64,000 nt of DNA, taken from assembly GCA_024639185.1 (NCBI GenBank), contig JAHEIW010000009.1, positions 1 to 64,000 of the forward strand, in the 5' to 3' direction. Under the pieces are notes generated by a model that worked only from the letters and a program-made list of their open reading frames with translations, did no database searches and had not been told where the DNA came from. Made by a program: the position numbers and the translations under genes. Within the stretch, counting starts at the first letter, position 1; each line of letters starts with the position of its first letter. Below, piece by piece: positions 27,301-35,452 of the stretch. Source of the DNA: Deltaproteobacteria bacterium. GTDB lineage: Bacteria > Desulfobacterota > Desulfobacteria > Desulfobacterales > JAHEIW01.

Positions 27301-28389
27301 TCATGTCAAAAAAGAAGAAGTATAAACTTTATAGGATCCGACAAACGGCGACAGCTCGGAGGCCGCCCAGAATTGATGACTGAACAGCACGCTTGCAGGC
27401 GTTAGATTATAGATCGCATCTGCGGCTATTAATGTCACCGCATTGGTCCAGGTGATTTTATCCTCCGGCCAGGTGACCAGATCTGGGCAGGTAAAACCGC
27501 ACCAGTAAGATCCGTCCTCGTAACGCCGATCGCTGATCCAGTTAAAGACAATTCTGGCCAGTTCCAGGTTGCCCATGCCGGCTAAAGCCAGCGTCAGCTC
27601 AGCGGTTTCGGCAATGGTTACCCAGGGCTTATCTGATACGCAACGAACGCCACGGTCTTCTACAATAAATTTTTTCCAGTACCTGTCGATCCGCTCTTGC
27701 GCGTCCGTGCCGGTGATGATACCCGCCAGAATCGGATAAAACCAATCCATCGAAAAACGCGATTTGGTCATATTGAACAGATAAGGTTTGTTTTTAACGG
27801 CGTCTGCCAGCTTGATACAGGCGCGTTCCCATGATGGCATTGAAAGGCCCAGTATTTTTGCAAGCGCCAGGGCGCATTTGATGCTCATGTAAATGGAGCT
27901 GGACCCCGTTAAAAGGGCCATAGGATCGATGTTGCCTTTGGGGCTTATGGCCCAGTAAATCTCTCCATTGGGGGTTTGCAGGCTCACGGCAAATTGGATG
28001 GCCCTAAAAATCGTGGGCCACAGTTGCTCGAGCAGGGCATGGTCTTTGGTTATCAGAAAATGGTGAAACAGGCCCACCGCTATATAGGAAGACAAATTGG
28101 CGTCTCTGGTTTTATCTTCAGGGACCCCGTTACGATAGGCCGTGTACCAGCTGCCGTCTTCCAGTTGCCGCTCGGCCAGCCACCGAAACGCTCGCCGCGC
28201 CTCCTCATGATACCCACCCACGCTCAGCCCCATGGCGGATTCGATGTGATCCCAGGGGTCTGATTTTTGACCCACTGCCCACGGTATCTCACCATCGGAT
28301 CGCTGGGTCCGGGCAATAAATGACGCCACCTCACCGATATCGAACCTATTTGGCTGCAGTCGCTCGCTGCTGGATAATTTAACGTCCAC
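27301..28389 (-). CDS. Alpha/alpha-barrel protein with QW-like repeats (prenyltransferase/squalene-cyclase-like fold)
   Basis: This 362-residue soluble protein contains repeated helices punctuated by QW-like motifs: RTQRSDGEIPW (about 29), ERQLEDGSWYTAY (about 72), SLQTPNGEIYWAI (about 137) and DRRYEDGSYWCGF (about 297). WDHIESAMGL occurs near 46. These are features of the (alpha/alpha)6 toroids shared by terpene cyclases, protein prenyltransferases and several glycoside hydrolases. The DXDD cyclase motif is absent, so a cyclase is unlikely; a glycan- or lipid-processing enzyme is possible. The start is a GTG with AAGGGG about 12 bases upstream. Databases often label such proteins as prenyltransferase; the true activity is unknown. 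Confidence 0.65.
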   Translation of the reverse strand: MDVKLSSSERLQPNRFDIGEVASFIARTQRSDGEIPWAVGQKSDPWDHIESAMGLSVGGYHEEARRAFRWLAERQLEDGSWYTAYRNGVPEDKTRDANLSSYIAVGLFHHFLITKDHALLEQLWPTIFRAIQFAVSLQTPNGEIYWAISPKGNIDPMALLTGSSSIYMSIKCALALAKILGLSMPSWERACIKLADAVKNKPYLFNMTKSRFSMDWFYPILAGIITGTDAQERIDRYWKKFIVEDRGVRCVSDKPWVTIAETAELTLALAGMGNLELARIVFNWISDRRYEDGSYWCGFTCPDLVTWPEDKITWTNAVTLIAADAIYNLTPASVLFSHQFWAASELSPFVGSYKVYTSSFLT

Positions 28390-28407
28390 TAAAGGCCATA
28401 TCCCCTT

Positions 28408-28510
28408 TTATAGTCGTTGTCAAAAAAACGTTCCGATTGCGTAACGTTTTTTTGCCACAACACTTATGCCGCCATCCTTTTCTGCAAGCATTAGAATGAC
28501 AAGCGGTGAT
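28408..28510. repeat. TIR-bounded small element, copy 1 (upstream of ECF operon)
   Basis: It begins TTATAGTCGTTGTC and ends GACAAGCGGTGAT, imperfect terminal inverted repeats. It contains a terminator-like stem ACGTTCCGATTGCGTAACGT flanked by an A-tract and a T-tract. It is about 85 percent identical by eye to copy 2 at 30478 in the same orientation, 2.07 kb away. There is no open frame. Confidence 0.75.
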
Positions 28511-28544
28511 TTTCCGGTAAAAGTGCATTCATACAAAGGAATCC

Positions 28545-28592
28545 GACGTTATGCAAGCAGAATATCAACTGCTTTTGCACGCAAAAAACGTC
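28545..28592. other. Nested hairpin upstream of the ECF sigma gene
   Basis: Outer arms GACGTT/AACGTC enclose inner arms AAGCAG/CTGCTT with an 8-base loop and a short T-run after the inner stem. It lies about 180 bases before the sigma-factor ATG in a 383-base gap that otherwise holds only the TIR element. It could be a leader structure or a terminator for readthrough. The role is unknown. Confidence 0.45.
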
Positions 28593-28772
28593 TGACGACC
28601 TGAATGTGGCACCATCGATGTCGGGCCTCAATGTAAACCATTTGCTCCTTTTTGACGTCTTTGCAAACAGCGCGCATAACAGTAGTGGACAATTGTATCT
28701 GGAGCCATTATGATGAAGACGCATATCTGAAGCATTTTTCTTCTAGGCGGCTAACCTGGCAGATACTGAAAA

Positions 28773-29396
28773 ATGAATCCATCAAGACATAGTGCGTCCG
28801 GCTCTCAAAGCGCTGACCTGCAGCTGACAGAACTGGTAGAAAATGCCAGAGACGGCAACCGCCTGGCATTTGATCAACTGATTGATCGCTATCAGGGAGA
28901 CATATATCGCATGATATACTACCGCATACACAGTCAAATGGATGCTGAAGATCTGACCCAGGACGTATTTGTTCGTGCTTTCCGCAGCATTTCCCGGCTG
29001 CGGGAGCCAAAGCGATTTCGCAGCTGGCTGTATACGATTGCCGTAAACAGAGTAAATGACTACCTTCGCAAAAAACGAGTCCGATCCATTTTTAAATCAT
29101 CCGATGAAGGCCCCGAGATTCAGCCGGAAGCAGATGATCAACGCGATAATCCCGAAGCACTGGAGCAGGTTTTAAAGGAAGATTTCTGGCGGCAGGTGAG
29201 TCGCATCGCCAAAAAACTATCGAAAATGGAACGCGAAGTATTTATGCTGCGATTTATGGACGATTTAAATATCGCTGATATTGCCCAAATATTGAAGAAG
29301 AGCGAAAGCACCGTAAAAACCCACCTGTATCGGGCTTTGGCAAAATTTAAAAAGGAAAAAGGATTACGACAATTTCTTCAGGAGGACTTAGCGTGA
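28773..29396 (+). CDS. ECF-family RNA polymerase sigma factor (RpoE-like)
   Basis: This 207-residue group IV sigma factor has region 2 at about 28-95, with RYQGDIYRMIYYRI, the DAEDLTQDVFVRAFRSI core-binding helix and FRSWLYTIAVNRVNDYLRKKR. Region 4 spans about 145-200, with LSKMEREVFMLRFMDDLNIADIAQIL and the helix-turn-helix KSESTVKTHLYRALAKFKK. An acidic linker (about 105-125) joins them. It recruits polymerase to envelope- or stress-response promoters. The next gene overlaps by four bases (GTGA) and encodes a ZAS-type anti-sigma factor, followed by a Spy-like periplasmic protein. The unit therefore resembles RpoE/RseA-type or CpxP-like envelope-stress sensing. Confidence 0.92.
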   Translation: MNPSRHSASGSQSADLQLTELVENARDGNRLAFDQLIDRYQGDIYRMIYYRIHSQMDAEDLTQDVFVRAFRSISRLREPKRFRSWLYTIAVNRVNDYLRKKRVRSIFKSSDEGPEIQPEADDQRDNPEALEQVLKEDFWRQVSRIAKKLSKMEREVFMLRFMDDLNIADIAQILKKSESTVKTHLYRALAKFKKEKGLRQFLQEDLA

Positions 29397-29941
29397 GCAA
29401 TCACAACGCCATGACTTCGCATCTGGGCGAAAACGACATTTTACAGGCAGTCATTGATGAAACCGATCTGTCTCAGCGCTTGAAGCAGCATTTGAGCGAA
29501 TGTTCGCATTGCCGTCTACAAAAGGAGCGTTTCGCGCAGGAGCTAACGCGTTTGGGGCAACTGGCCAGGCGCTATGCACCCGGTCCGCAACGGCGGGTGA
29601 CCCTCGTTGAAAAGAGGGTTCGATCGCCTATTTTTAACTGGAAATACGCCGTTAGCGCTGCAGCCGTTGCCGCCGCCATTATCGTCGTATGGGCAACTGT
29701 CTTAATTCAAAGTCAGCAGCCCGGTCGTGTTGGTAATTTGACCCAAAATATGGTAGAAGCAGAAAGACTGATGACGGAGATAGATGGGCTGGTTGAAAAT
29801 GCGTTGCCGCCGGTCTACCTGGAAATTGTGGGTGAAACCGAATTGAACCCGGATGAAGAATTTTTAGAATTCCTCATTCCGGCCGCTGATGAATCCCCCC
29901 GAATCTCTGCAATAACAAGGAAAGGACCCGCAAGATGTTAA
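29393..29941 (+). CDS. Zinc-binding (ZAS-type) anti-sigma factor, membrane-anchored
   Basis: This 182-residue protein starts at a GTG overlapping the sigma-factor stop. It contains H33-x3-C37-x2-C40 in KQHLSECSHCRLQ, the zinc anti-sigma motif, in a short helical cytoplasmic domain. One membrane helix (YAVSAAAVAAAIIVVWATVLI) follows at about 85-105, then a periplasmic tail of about 75 acidic residues. Such proteins hold the partner sigma at the membrane until an envelope signal or redox change releases it. Translational coupling to the sigma gene and overlap with the next gene support co-regulation. Confidence 0.85.
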   Translation: MSNHNAMTSHLGENDILQAVIDETDLSQRLKQHLSECSHCRLQKERFAQELTRLGQLARRYAPGPQRRVTLVEKRVRSPIFNWKYAVSAAAVAAAIIVVWATVLIQSQQPGRVGNLTQNMVEAERLMTEIDGLVENALPPVYLEIVGETELNPDEEFLEFLIPAADESPRISAITRKGPARC

Positions 29942-30342
29942 AAAAGGTCTTGATTGCTGCTCTGCTGATCCTACTCATGGGCCTGCCCGGGGCTGTCAGC
30001 GCGCAGGAAGTGCCTTCCGGTAAGTGGTGGTACAATAAGAAAGTCGTTCAGAACCTCAATCTGACCCAAAAAGAGGTCGGGCAGCTGGATCGGCTCTATG
30101 AAGACAGCCATCGCAGACTCATTGATTTAAAAAGTGCGGTAAAACGGGAACAGTTCGAGCTCGATACACTCCTGGGCAAAGAGCCTGTTGATGACACCAA
30201 GGTCCGCAAACAATTCAAGCGACTTGAAAAAGCCCGCACCGATCTGGCCGACGAGCGCCTGGGATTTGTTATCCGCGTCAGAGAAATCATTGGCGCCGAT
30301 CGGTTTCAGCAACTGAAGACGTCTTACAAGGATTGGCGATAG
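29935..30342 (+). CDS. Spy/CpxP-like periplasmic stress protein
   Basis: This 135-residue protein has a clean signal peptide (LIAALLILLMGLPGAVSAQE). A mature helical domain follows with an LTQ-type motif (NLNLTQKEVGQLDRLYEDSHRRL, about 46-68) and a second amphipathic hairpin (KVRKQFKRLEKARTDLADERLGFVIRVREII). That is the pattern of the Spy/CpxP/CnrX (LTXXQ) family of periplasmic chaperones and metal or stress sensors. It overlaps the anti-sigma gene by seven bases. By analogy with CnrX or CpxP it may feed envelope state back to the anti-sigma factor (inference). No metal-binding His/Met cluster is evident. Confidence 0.8.
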   Translation: MLKKVLIAALLILLMGLPGAVSAQEVPSGKWWYNKKVVQNLNLTQKEVGQLDRLYEDSHRRLIDLKSAVKREQFELDTLLGKEPVDDTKVRKQFKRLEKARTDLADERLGFVIRVREIIGADRFQQLKTSYKDWR

Positions 30343-30477
30343 GACAACCTTGCCGGCAAGCAATTTGAATCCCTGATTTGCAGCAGATCAGCGCTTCATA
30401 ACCGCCTATTTTTCCCGCTTGACTTTAGTCCACGCATTGTTTAGGTTACTTTTCATACAGACACTACCATCAGACCT

Positions 30478-30589
30478 TTATAGTGGTTGTCAAAAAAACG
30501 TTCCGATTGCGGAACGCTTTTTTACTACAACACTTATACCGCCATCCTTTTTTGCGTTGTTCCGAACATTAAATTGACAAGCGGTATAA
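30478..30589. repeat. TIR-bounded small element, copy 2 (downstream of ECF operon)
   Basis: It begins TTATAGTGGTTGTCAA and ends TTGACAAGCGGTATAA; the ends are inverted repeats matching at 13 of 16 positions. It carries a bidirectional terminator-like stem, CGTTCCGATTGCGGAACG, between an A-tract and a T-tract (about 30496-30524). It matches copy 1 at 28408 in the same orientation. It could serve as terminator of the ECF operon. Confidence 0.78.
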
Positions 30590-30720
30590 TTGTAATCGGT
30601 TTTAGCAACCGAGGACCCGATTTGTTTGATGCGGGTCCGCCCATTGCACAGCGTGCTTTCCTTCTTTAACCGCCAGCCTTTCATTCAGGTTTGCCGGATC
30701 CCATTAACCCAGTACCAGGT

Positions 30721-30809
30721 AAAAAAGGAGGCGCTTATGATAAAGGTTTATATCAAATTCCGAGTTTAAAGCCTCCAACGGCGTTGACCGTTCGTCCGGA
30801 GGCTTTATT
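30721..30809 (+). promoter_or_regulatory. Attenuator-like leader: 10-codon ORF with alternative GGAGGC pairings
   Basis: A strong ribosome site (AAAAAAGGAGGC, 30721-30732) precedes an ATG at 30737 that opens a 10-codon frame (MIKVYIKFRV) ending in TAA at 30767-30769. Immediately after, TAAAGCCTCC (30767-30776) can pair with GGAGGCTTTA (30798-30807) across a small inner stem (AACGG/CCGTT). The same GCCTCC can instead pair with the GGAGGC of the ribosome site. The two folds exclude each other, like a translational or transcriptional attenuator. The next gene is dodecin. Confidence 0.5.
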
Positions 30810-30843
30810 ATGCCCACAAAACGGAAAGGGCTAAAATATCGGC

Positions 30844-30883
30844 GCGCCAAACGGCTGTCGGGGTGAAACCGGCCGATTGGCGC
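30844..30883 (+). other. Second hairpin in the dodecin leader
   Basis: GCGCCAA (30844-30850) pairs with TTGGCGC (30877-30883), and inner GGC pairs with GCC. It is flanked by two copies of GCTAAAAT (30830-30837 and 30882-30889). It lies 50 bases before the dodecin ATG. The function is unknown. Confidence 0.4.
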
Positions 30884-30933
30884 TAAAATGGATCCATCGA
30901 CATTGCGCTCAAAGTTGCAGAAAGGAGGAAAAA

Positions 30934-31149
30934 ATGCCTGACAGCGTGTACAAAGTCATCAGACTGGTAGGAACGAGTCCGTCTTCCTGGGAAGAGGCCG
31001 CCAAAAACGCAGTTGAAACTGCCGGCAAATCCCTAAGAGATCTGAGGGTCGCGGAAATTGACAAATTGGATATGAAAGTTGAAAACGGTAATGTTACCGC
31101 TTTCCGCGCCCTTGTAAACCTGTCTTTTAAATACGGCGGTGAAGGGTAA
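30934..31149 (+). CDS. Dodecin family flavin-binding protein
   Basis: This 71-residue protein starts at the ATG at 30934, directly after AGGAGGAAAAA. A longer frame from 30877 is rejected because it includes this ribosome site. The sequence has the dodecin layout: VYKVIRLVGTSPSSWEEAAKNAVETAGKSL, then RDLRVAEIDKLDMKVENGNVTAFRALVNLSFKY. The Trp in SSWEEA is the residue that stacks on flavin in dodecins. Dodecins assemble as hollow dodecamers that bind riboflavin, FMN or CoA and may buffer flavin. The gene stands alone, with a structured leader upstream and a strong terminator downstream. Confidence 0.92.
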   Translation: MPDSVYKVIRLVGTSPSSWEEAAKNAVETAGKSLRDLRVAEIDKLDMKVENGNVTAFRALVNLSFKYGGEG

Positions 31150-31205
31150 GCGGACTGTTGTAGGTTTGTAAATCATTACACTTAACATTAATTATTGCTA
31201 AAGAA

Positions 31206-31250
31206 TAAACCTCCGAAATGAACGATAACCGCTTCTTTTGGAGGTTTATT
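31206..31250 (+). terminator. Rho-independent terminator of the dodecin gene
   Basis: TAAACCTCC (31206-31214) pairs with GGAGGTTTA (31240-31248), then TT, about 60 bases after the dodecin stop. The stem resembles that of the leader hairpin at 30767-30807. Confidence 0.7.
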
Positions 31251-31322
31251 GCTTTCAACATCCTTCGTCTAATCCAATAGACACGGTTAGCGATCAGCAG
31301 CTTGGCGCTTATCAAGTGCCAT

Positions 31323-31480
31323 GGGGTATTGGAATAATGGAATGTTGGAAAGTTGGGTTTTTGCAGAATAAGATTTACTATTAACCGGTTGGCTTTTAGC
31401 GTTATTTAAAACCAGTACATCATCCGTTTTTCAGGCCCAATATTCCATTCTTCCAATATTCCAACATTCCTGCATCCCAA
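31323..31480. repeat. Word-repeat hairpin, family C
   Basis: The left arm is 31325-31357 (TATTGGAATAATGGAATGTT) and the right arm 31436-31477 (CCCAATATTCCATTCTTCC...AACATTCC). Both are tandems of the GGAAT word. It shares words and ends (CCCAATATTCCAT) with the copy at 14421. It occupies most of the gap between dodecin and the methyltransferase. Confidence 0.8.
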
Positions 31481-31545
31481 GGAACTTTTTGCCTTTGAAA
31501 GCGGCATGAGTTCAATAGCGGATGATGATTTCGAGGGGTTCAATT

Positions 31546-32271
31546 ATGGTTAGCGTCCGCGATCACTATGAAAATCATCTCGCACGGCACTATGCCTGGA
31601 TTTGCGGCGGTGTTGAACACAATTTAGAGCAAAATCGCAACTTTTTTGAGGCGCACGACATTCAGCCGTTAGACACCGGCCGCGCATTCGATTTGGGGGC
31701 CGGTTGCGGGTTTCAATCGATTCCCCTGGCTGAAATTGGGTTTAGCGTCGTTGCGGTGGACCTGAGCGCACGGCTTTTGGGAGAACTGAAAAACAACGCG
31801 CCCCATCTGCCGATCGCCACGATATGTGATGACGTATCCAATTTCAGCCATTATGTACGCGGCACCATCGACCTGGTGGTCTGCATGGGGGATACACTGA
31901 CACACCTGGCAGACCTTGAGAAAGCTGCGGCATTGATGCAGCAGGCATATAGCGCTCTGGTGACCGGTGGTGGTATGATTCTTTCATTCCGGAATCTGAC
32001 CCGGGCGCTGGTGGGTCTGGACCGTTTTATTCCGGTTCGCTCCAGCGATACCACCATTTTTACCTGCTTTCTGGAGTATGAAAAAAATACCGTTCAGGTG
32101 CATGACATCGTATATGAAAAAAAGAAACAGCAATGGGTCCTGCACAAAAGTGCTTATCAGAAATTGATTATTTCTGCGGAATGGATCCGAAACATTCTGC
32201 ATCAAGCCGGGTTTACGATAAAATTTTATAATGAAACAAATGGGTTAATTTTTATCATCGCCCGAAAATAA
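31546..32271 (+). CDS. Class I SAM-dependent methyltransferase
   Basis: From the ATG at 31546 (GAGGGG seven bases upstream; the frame from 31522 is too long) the protein has 241 residues. Motif I is FDLGAGCGFQSIPLAEIGFSVVAVDLS (about 45-71), where the SAM-binding loop is DLGAGCG and the acidic end of beta-2 is VAVDLS. Motif IV is IDLVVCMGDTLTHL (about 106-119). The carboxyl half is beta-rich, as in Rossmann methyltransferases acting on small molecules. The target is unknown. It is the first gene of a plus-strand run leading into three glycosyltransferases and two radical SAM genes, though 257 bases separate it from the next gene. Confidence 0.88.
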   Translation: MVSVRDHYENHLARHYAWICGGVEHNLEQNRNFFEAHDIQPLDTGRAFDLGAGCGFQSIPLAEIGFSVVAVDLSARLLGELKNNAPHLPIATICDDVSNFSHYVRGTIDLVVCMGDTLTHLADLEKAAALMQQAYSALVTGGGMILSFRNLTRALVGLDRFIPVRSSDTTIFTCFLEYEKNTVQVHDIVYEKKKQQWVLHKSAYQKLIISAEWIRNILHQAGFTIKFYNETNGLIFIIARK

Positions 32272-32528
32272 GTACCGCGCTATTTTGTGAATTCGAGGTA
32301 TATTTACAAGCAGACGTTGTGACATTTATCTGCCCGGATATTGAACCCATCTGAGCGTTTGACGTTTTTCATTGATTTTTGCCCGCTAATCGCATAGACA
32401 AAAAGCTTGAAAGAAGGGATTCCAGATAACAGCGGTGAACCTTTCGCCCGTGAAAAATTCCTTTGATAATTGCGGCTCAGCGAGCCCAAACTGCCCCCCT
32501 CCACATTAGATATTAGTCTGATTGGGTC

Positions 32529-34028
32529 ATGGAACTCCTGCAATATATCTGGCTGGGCATTTATCTGTTTGCTCTGGCGGCACTTTTGACTTACGGCATG
32601 AATTGCTGGTTTCTCATGCTAATTTATCGTCTGAATAGCCCGAAGGCCGCCCGCCAACACCAGCGCATTAAAGAAACATTTTATCGCACTGTTCCACCCA
32701 AAGACTGGCCCCACGTGACCGTCCAGCTTCCCATTTACAACGAGCGCTATGTGGTTGAGCGACTGATAGAATCGGTTTGCAGTATCGATTGGCCAGGGCA
32801 TTTGCTGGAGGTGCAGGTACTCGATGACTCAACCGATGATACCGTAAAAATCGCCCGTGCCATGGTCGCAAAGATGAAGACCGCCGGCGTTGATATTGGG
32901 TATATTCATCGCAGCGATCGCAGCGGCTTTAAAGCCGGTGCCCTCAGAGAGGGCCTTAAGACCGCCAAGGGATCGCTGGTGGCGGTTTTTGACGCTGATT
33001 TTATTCCCGCACCGGATTTTCTGAAAGAATCGGTGCCCTATTTTCAGGATCCCCGGATCGGCATGCTGCAAACCCGCTGGGGGCATATCAACAGCGACTA
33101 TTCCTTGCTGACCCGTGCGCAATCCATTGGGATTGACGGTCATTTCGGCGTTGAACAGGCCTCCCGGGCCTGGGGCGGGCTATTTATGAACTTTAACGGC
33201 ACCGGCGGCATCTGGCGCAAAAAAACCATTGAAGAGGCCGGCGGCTGGCAGGCCGACACCCTTACCGAAGACCTGGACTTAAGCTACCGGGCCCAGCTTA
33301 AGGGATGGAAGCTGATGTTCGCATCGCAGGTGGTATGTCCGGCCGAGATTCCGGTTACCATCAACGCTTTTAAATCCCAGCAGCATCGCTGGGCCAAGGG
33401 TTCGATTCAAACCGCCAGAAAGAATCTGGGCAAGCTGTTTAAATCGGATGCGTCGAGGCTTGTAAAGATTCAGGCATTTTTACATTTAACCCACTACATG
33501 GTGCATCCCATGATGCTGTTGGTGGTCTTGACATCGATCCCCATGCTGTACTCCCAGTGGTTTTTTAACACTCTGGCGTATCCGGTTATGATTTTTACGG
33601 TGTTGTGCCTGGCAACCTTGGGCCCATCGTCTTTGTACCTATTTTCCCAGCGCATCCTCTACCGTGACTGGAAATCGCGCATCAAATATTTACCACTTTT
33701 GATGTGCCTGGGTACCGGAATCGCCGTCAACAACACCAAAGCCGTGCTGGAAGCCCTGTTTGATATTAAAAGTGGATTTATCCGCACCCCCAAGTACGGG
33801 ATCCGCCAAAAAGGCGAAAACTGGCAAAACAAACGCTATGCCATTCCGCTGAATGCCGTATCCATTCTTGAACTTTTTCTCGGGCTATATTCCCTGACCG
33901 GGCTTCTCATGTTTCTGTTTTTCAGCAAGTATCTGGTCAGCCCCTTCCTTTTGATTTATACTTCCGGCTTTTTCTATGTGTTCTTTCTTTCGGTGAAACA
34001 TGGATTCGGAAAAACCGCATCAAGCTAA
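32529..34028 (+). CDS. Processive-type GT2 glycosyltransferase (cellulose-synthase-like)
   Basis: This 499-residue membrane enzyme begins with one hydrophobic segment and has a cytoplasmic GT-A domain with HVTVQLPIYNERYVVERLI (about 62-80). The first metal Asp set is VLDDSTDDT, the DXD is FDADFIPAPDFL, TEDLDLSYR contains the acceptor Asp, and QQHRWAKGS is the QxxRW motif. Several carboxyl membrane helices follow (about 325-490). All four motifs of the cellulose-synthase/CslA-like GT2 group are present, so it likely makes a beta-linked polysaccharide or a glycolipid at the inner membrane. No PilZ domain is seen. The next gene overlaps by 29 bases. Confidence 0.9.
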   Translation: MELLQYIWLGIYLFALAALLTYGMNCWFLMLIYRLNSPKAARQHQRIKETFYRTVPPKDWPHVTVQLPIYNERYVVERLIESVCSIDWPGHLLEVQVLDDSTDDTVKIARAMVAKMKTAGVDIGYIHRSDRSGFKAGALREGLKTAKGSLVAVFDADFIPAPDFLKESVPYFQDPRIGMLQTRWGHINSDYSLLTRAQSIGIDGHFGVEQASRAWGGLFMNFNGTGGIWRKKTIEEAGGWQADTLTEDLDLSYRAQLKGWKLMFASQVVCPAEIPVTINAFKSQQHRWAKGSIQTARKNLGKLFKSDASRLVKIQAFLHLTHYMVHPMMLLVVLTSIPMLYSQWFFNTLAYPVMIFTVLCLATLGPSSLYLFSQRILYRDWKSRIKYLPLLMCLGTGIAVNNTKAVLEALFDIKSGFIRTPKYGIRQKGENWQNKRYAIPLNAVSILELFLGLYSLTGLLMFLFFSKYLVSPFLLIYTSGFFYVFFLSVKHGFGKTASS

Positions 34029-35427
34029 ATCATCCACACCCTCTTTTCTCGCGGTACAGATGGCCATTGTCGGCCTGGGCCTCATTTCGGGGGTGCTCTA
34101 TTTTTATAATTTTAGACTTCAGGCCTTTGTTAAAGAAATCCCTCTGGTGGCAAGATCCAGTGTACATTTTTATGTTTTTTTATTTCTGGTATTAAGCCTG
34201 CTGTACCTGATCGGCATTTATCTCGTCTTTAAATACCGCACCGTCTGGATGCGCTCCCAGAGCCTGGTTCCGATAATTATCTTGTTTGCCGTGCTGTTCA
34301 GGGCTGTTCTGGTCCCGGCCGATCCGGCAGTGCTGTCAGGTGATATGTACCGCTATATCTGGGATGGACGCATTCAACAAAACGGAACGAATCCGTACCG
34401 ATATCCGCCTGATGCCGACGAGCTCAAATCACAGCGCGACGATCACATTTACCCGCATATCAATCGCAAATCCCACCCGACCTTGTACCCGGCCGGTGCG
34501 CAGCTGTTTTTCCGCTTATTTCATATGATCGTTGGGGACAATGTCTCCGGATTCAAGGGCCTGATGACCCTATTCGATATGCTGAGCCTTTTGGGTCTGC
34601 TGGCGCTGTTGAAGGTTTACCGGTTTGACAGCTGGCGGCTGTTGATTTATGCCTGGAATCCCTTGGTCATATTTGAAATCGCTTATAGCGGCCACCTGGA
34701 AGGACTAACTGTTTTCTGGATGGTACTGGCATGTTATCTCAGTGCCACCCACAGACATATGACGGGTGCCGCCGCCCTGGCGGTCTCAAGCGCCATCAAG
34801 CTGTATCCGGCCCTGCTTTTGCCGGCCTTGTTAAACCGCGGACAGCGTATCAAAGGATGTTTGGCCTTTGTGATCACAATCGTGTTGCTGTATGTGCCTT
34901 TTTGGGGTGCCGGACGTAAGGTTTTGGGGTTTCTACCGATATATTTACAAAACCCCTATCAAAGTTTTAACCTGGGGCTGAAAACCGTTCTGATGAAGCT
35001 GCTGCCGCAAATAAATTATTCATTGTGGAGCATCGTATTTTTACTGGGCCTGGCGGCTGCCGGTTTGTATGTTTTCTTGAAAGACAAAAGCCCGAACCTG
35101 AGCATTCGATATGCGTTCATCCTGATGGGGCTATTGGTGGTCCTGATGCCGGCATCCTTGCATCCCTGGTATGTCATTATTGTGATCCCGTTTCTGTGTT
35201 TTTTCCCTGCGGTGGCCTGGTTGCTGTTTAGCTGCATGGTGGCCCTGTCCTATTTAAAATATGTGTCACCGACAGGCAGCATGCCGGTGTGGATTCTGTG
35301 GCTGGAATACGGACTTTTGTTTGCGCTGCTGGCCGGCGGTTCGATTTTCGGCTGGATCGTTAAACAAAAACGCGGCGGTGCCTTTGGGCCCGCTGAAAAT
35401 GAGTACTACATACTAACACGTCTTTAG
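34000..35427 (+). CDS. Polytopic GT-C-type glycosyltransferase (GT87/mannosyltransferase-like)
   Basis: This 475-residue protein has about 11-13 membrane helices. An acidic loop after the first helices, SGDMYRYIWDGRIQQNGTNPYRYPP (about 113-137), has the DXXR/YxWDG pattern of GT-C enzymes that use lipid-linked sugars (GT87, MptB-like). HPTLYPAGAQLFF follows at about 157. The remaining helices carry the KLYPALLLPALL motif (about 267). It would transfer a sugar from a polyprenyl-phosphate donor on the outer face of the membrane. The start overlaps the upstream GT2 gene by 29 bases, so the two are coupled. The next gene encodes a likely donor synthase. Confidence 0.8.
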   Translation: MDSEKPHQAKSSTPSFLAVQMAIVGLGLISGVLYFYNFRLQAFVKEIPLVARSSVHFYVFLFLVLSLLYLIGIYLVFKYRTVWMRSQSLVPIIILFAVLFRAVLVPADPAVLSGDMYRYIWDGRIQQNGTNPYRYPPDADELKSQRDDHIYPHINRKSHPTLYPAGAQLFFRLFHMIVGDNVSGFKGLMTLFDMLSLLGLLALLKVYRFDSWRLLIYAWNPLVIFEIAYSGHLEGLTVFWMVLACYLSATHRHMTGAAALAVSSAIKLYPALLLPALLNRGQRIKGCLAFVITIVLLYVPFWGAGRKVLGFLPIYLQNPYQSFNLGLKTVLMKLLPQINYSLWSIVFLLGLAAAGLYVFLKDKSPNLSIRYAFILMGLLVVLMPASLHPWYVIIVIPFLCFFPAVAWLLFSCMVALSYLKYVSPTGSMPVWILWLEYGLLFALLAGGSIFGWIVKQKRGGAFGPAENEYYILTRL

Positions 35428-35452
35428 ACAATGACGCTTAGCACATGCTTAA

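Noticed and set aside
27301-28389. Terpene or squalene cyclase
   Set aside because: QW-like repeats are present, but the DXDD or DDXXD catalytic motifs are missing, so only the fold is claimed.
28491-28724. 77-codon minus-strand open frame upstream of the ECF sigma gene
   Set aside because: It overlaps the TIR element and the nested hairpin and has no ribosome site or recognisable motif.
30490-30684. Open frames of about 60-64 codons across the second TIR element
   Set aside because: They run through the terminator stem on both strands, have no ribosome site and show no conserved character.
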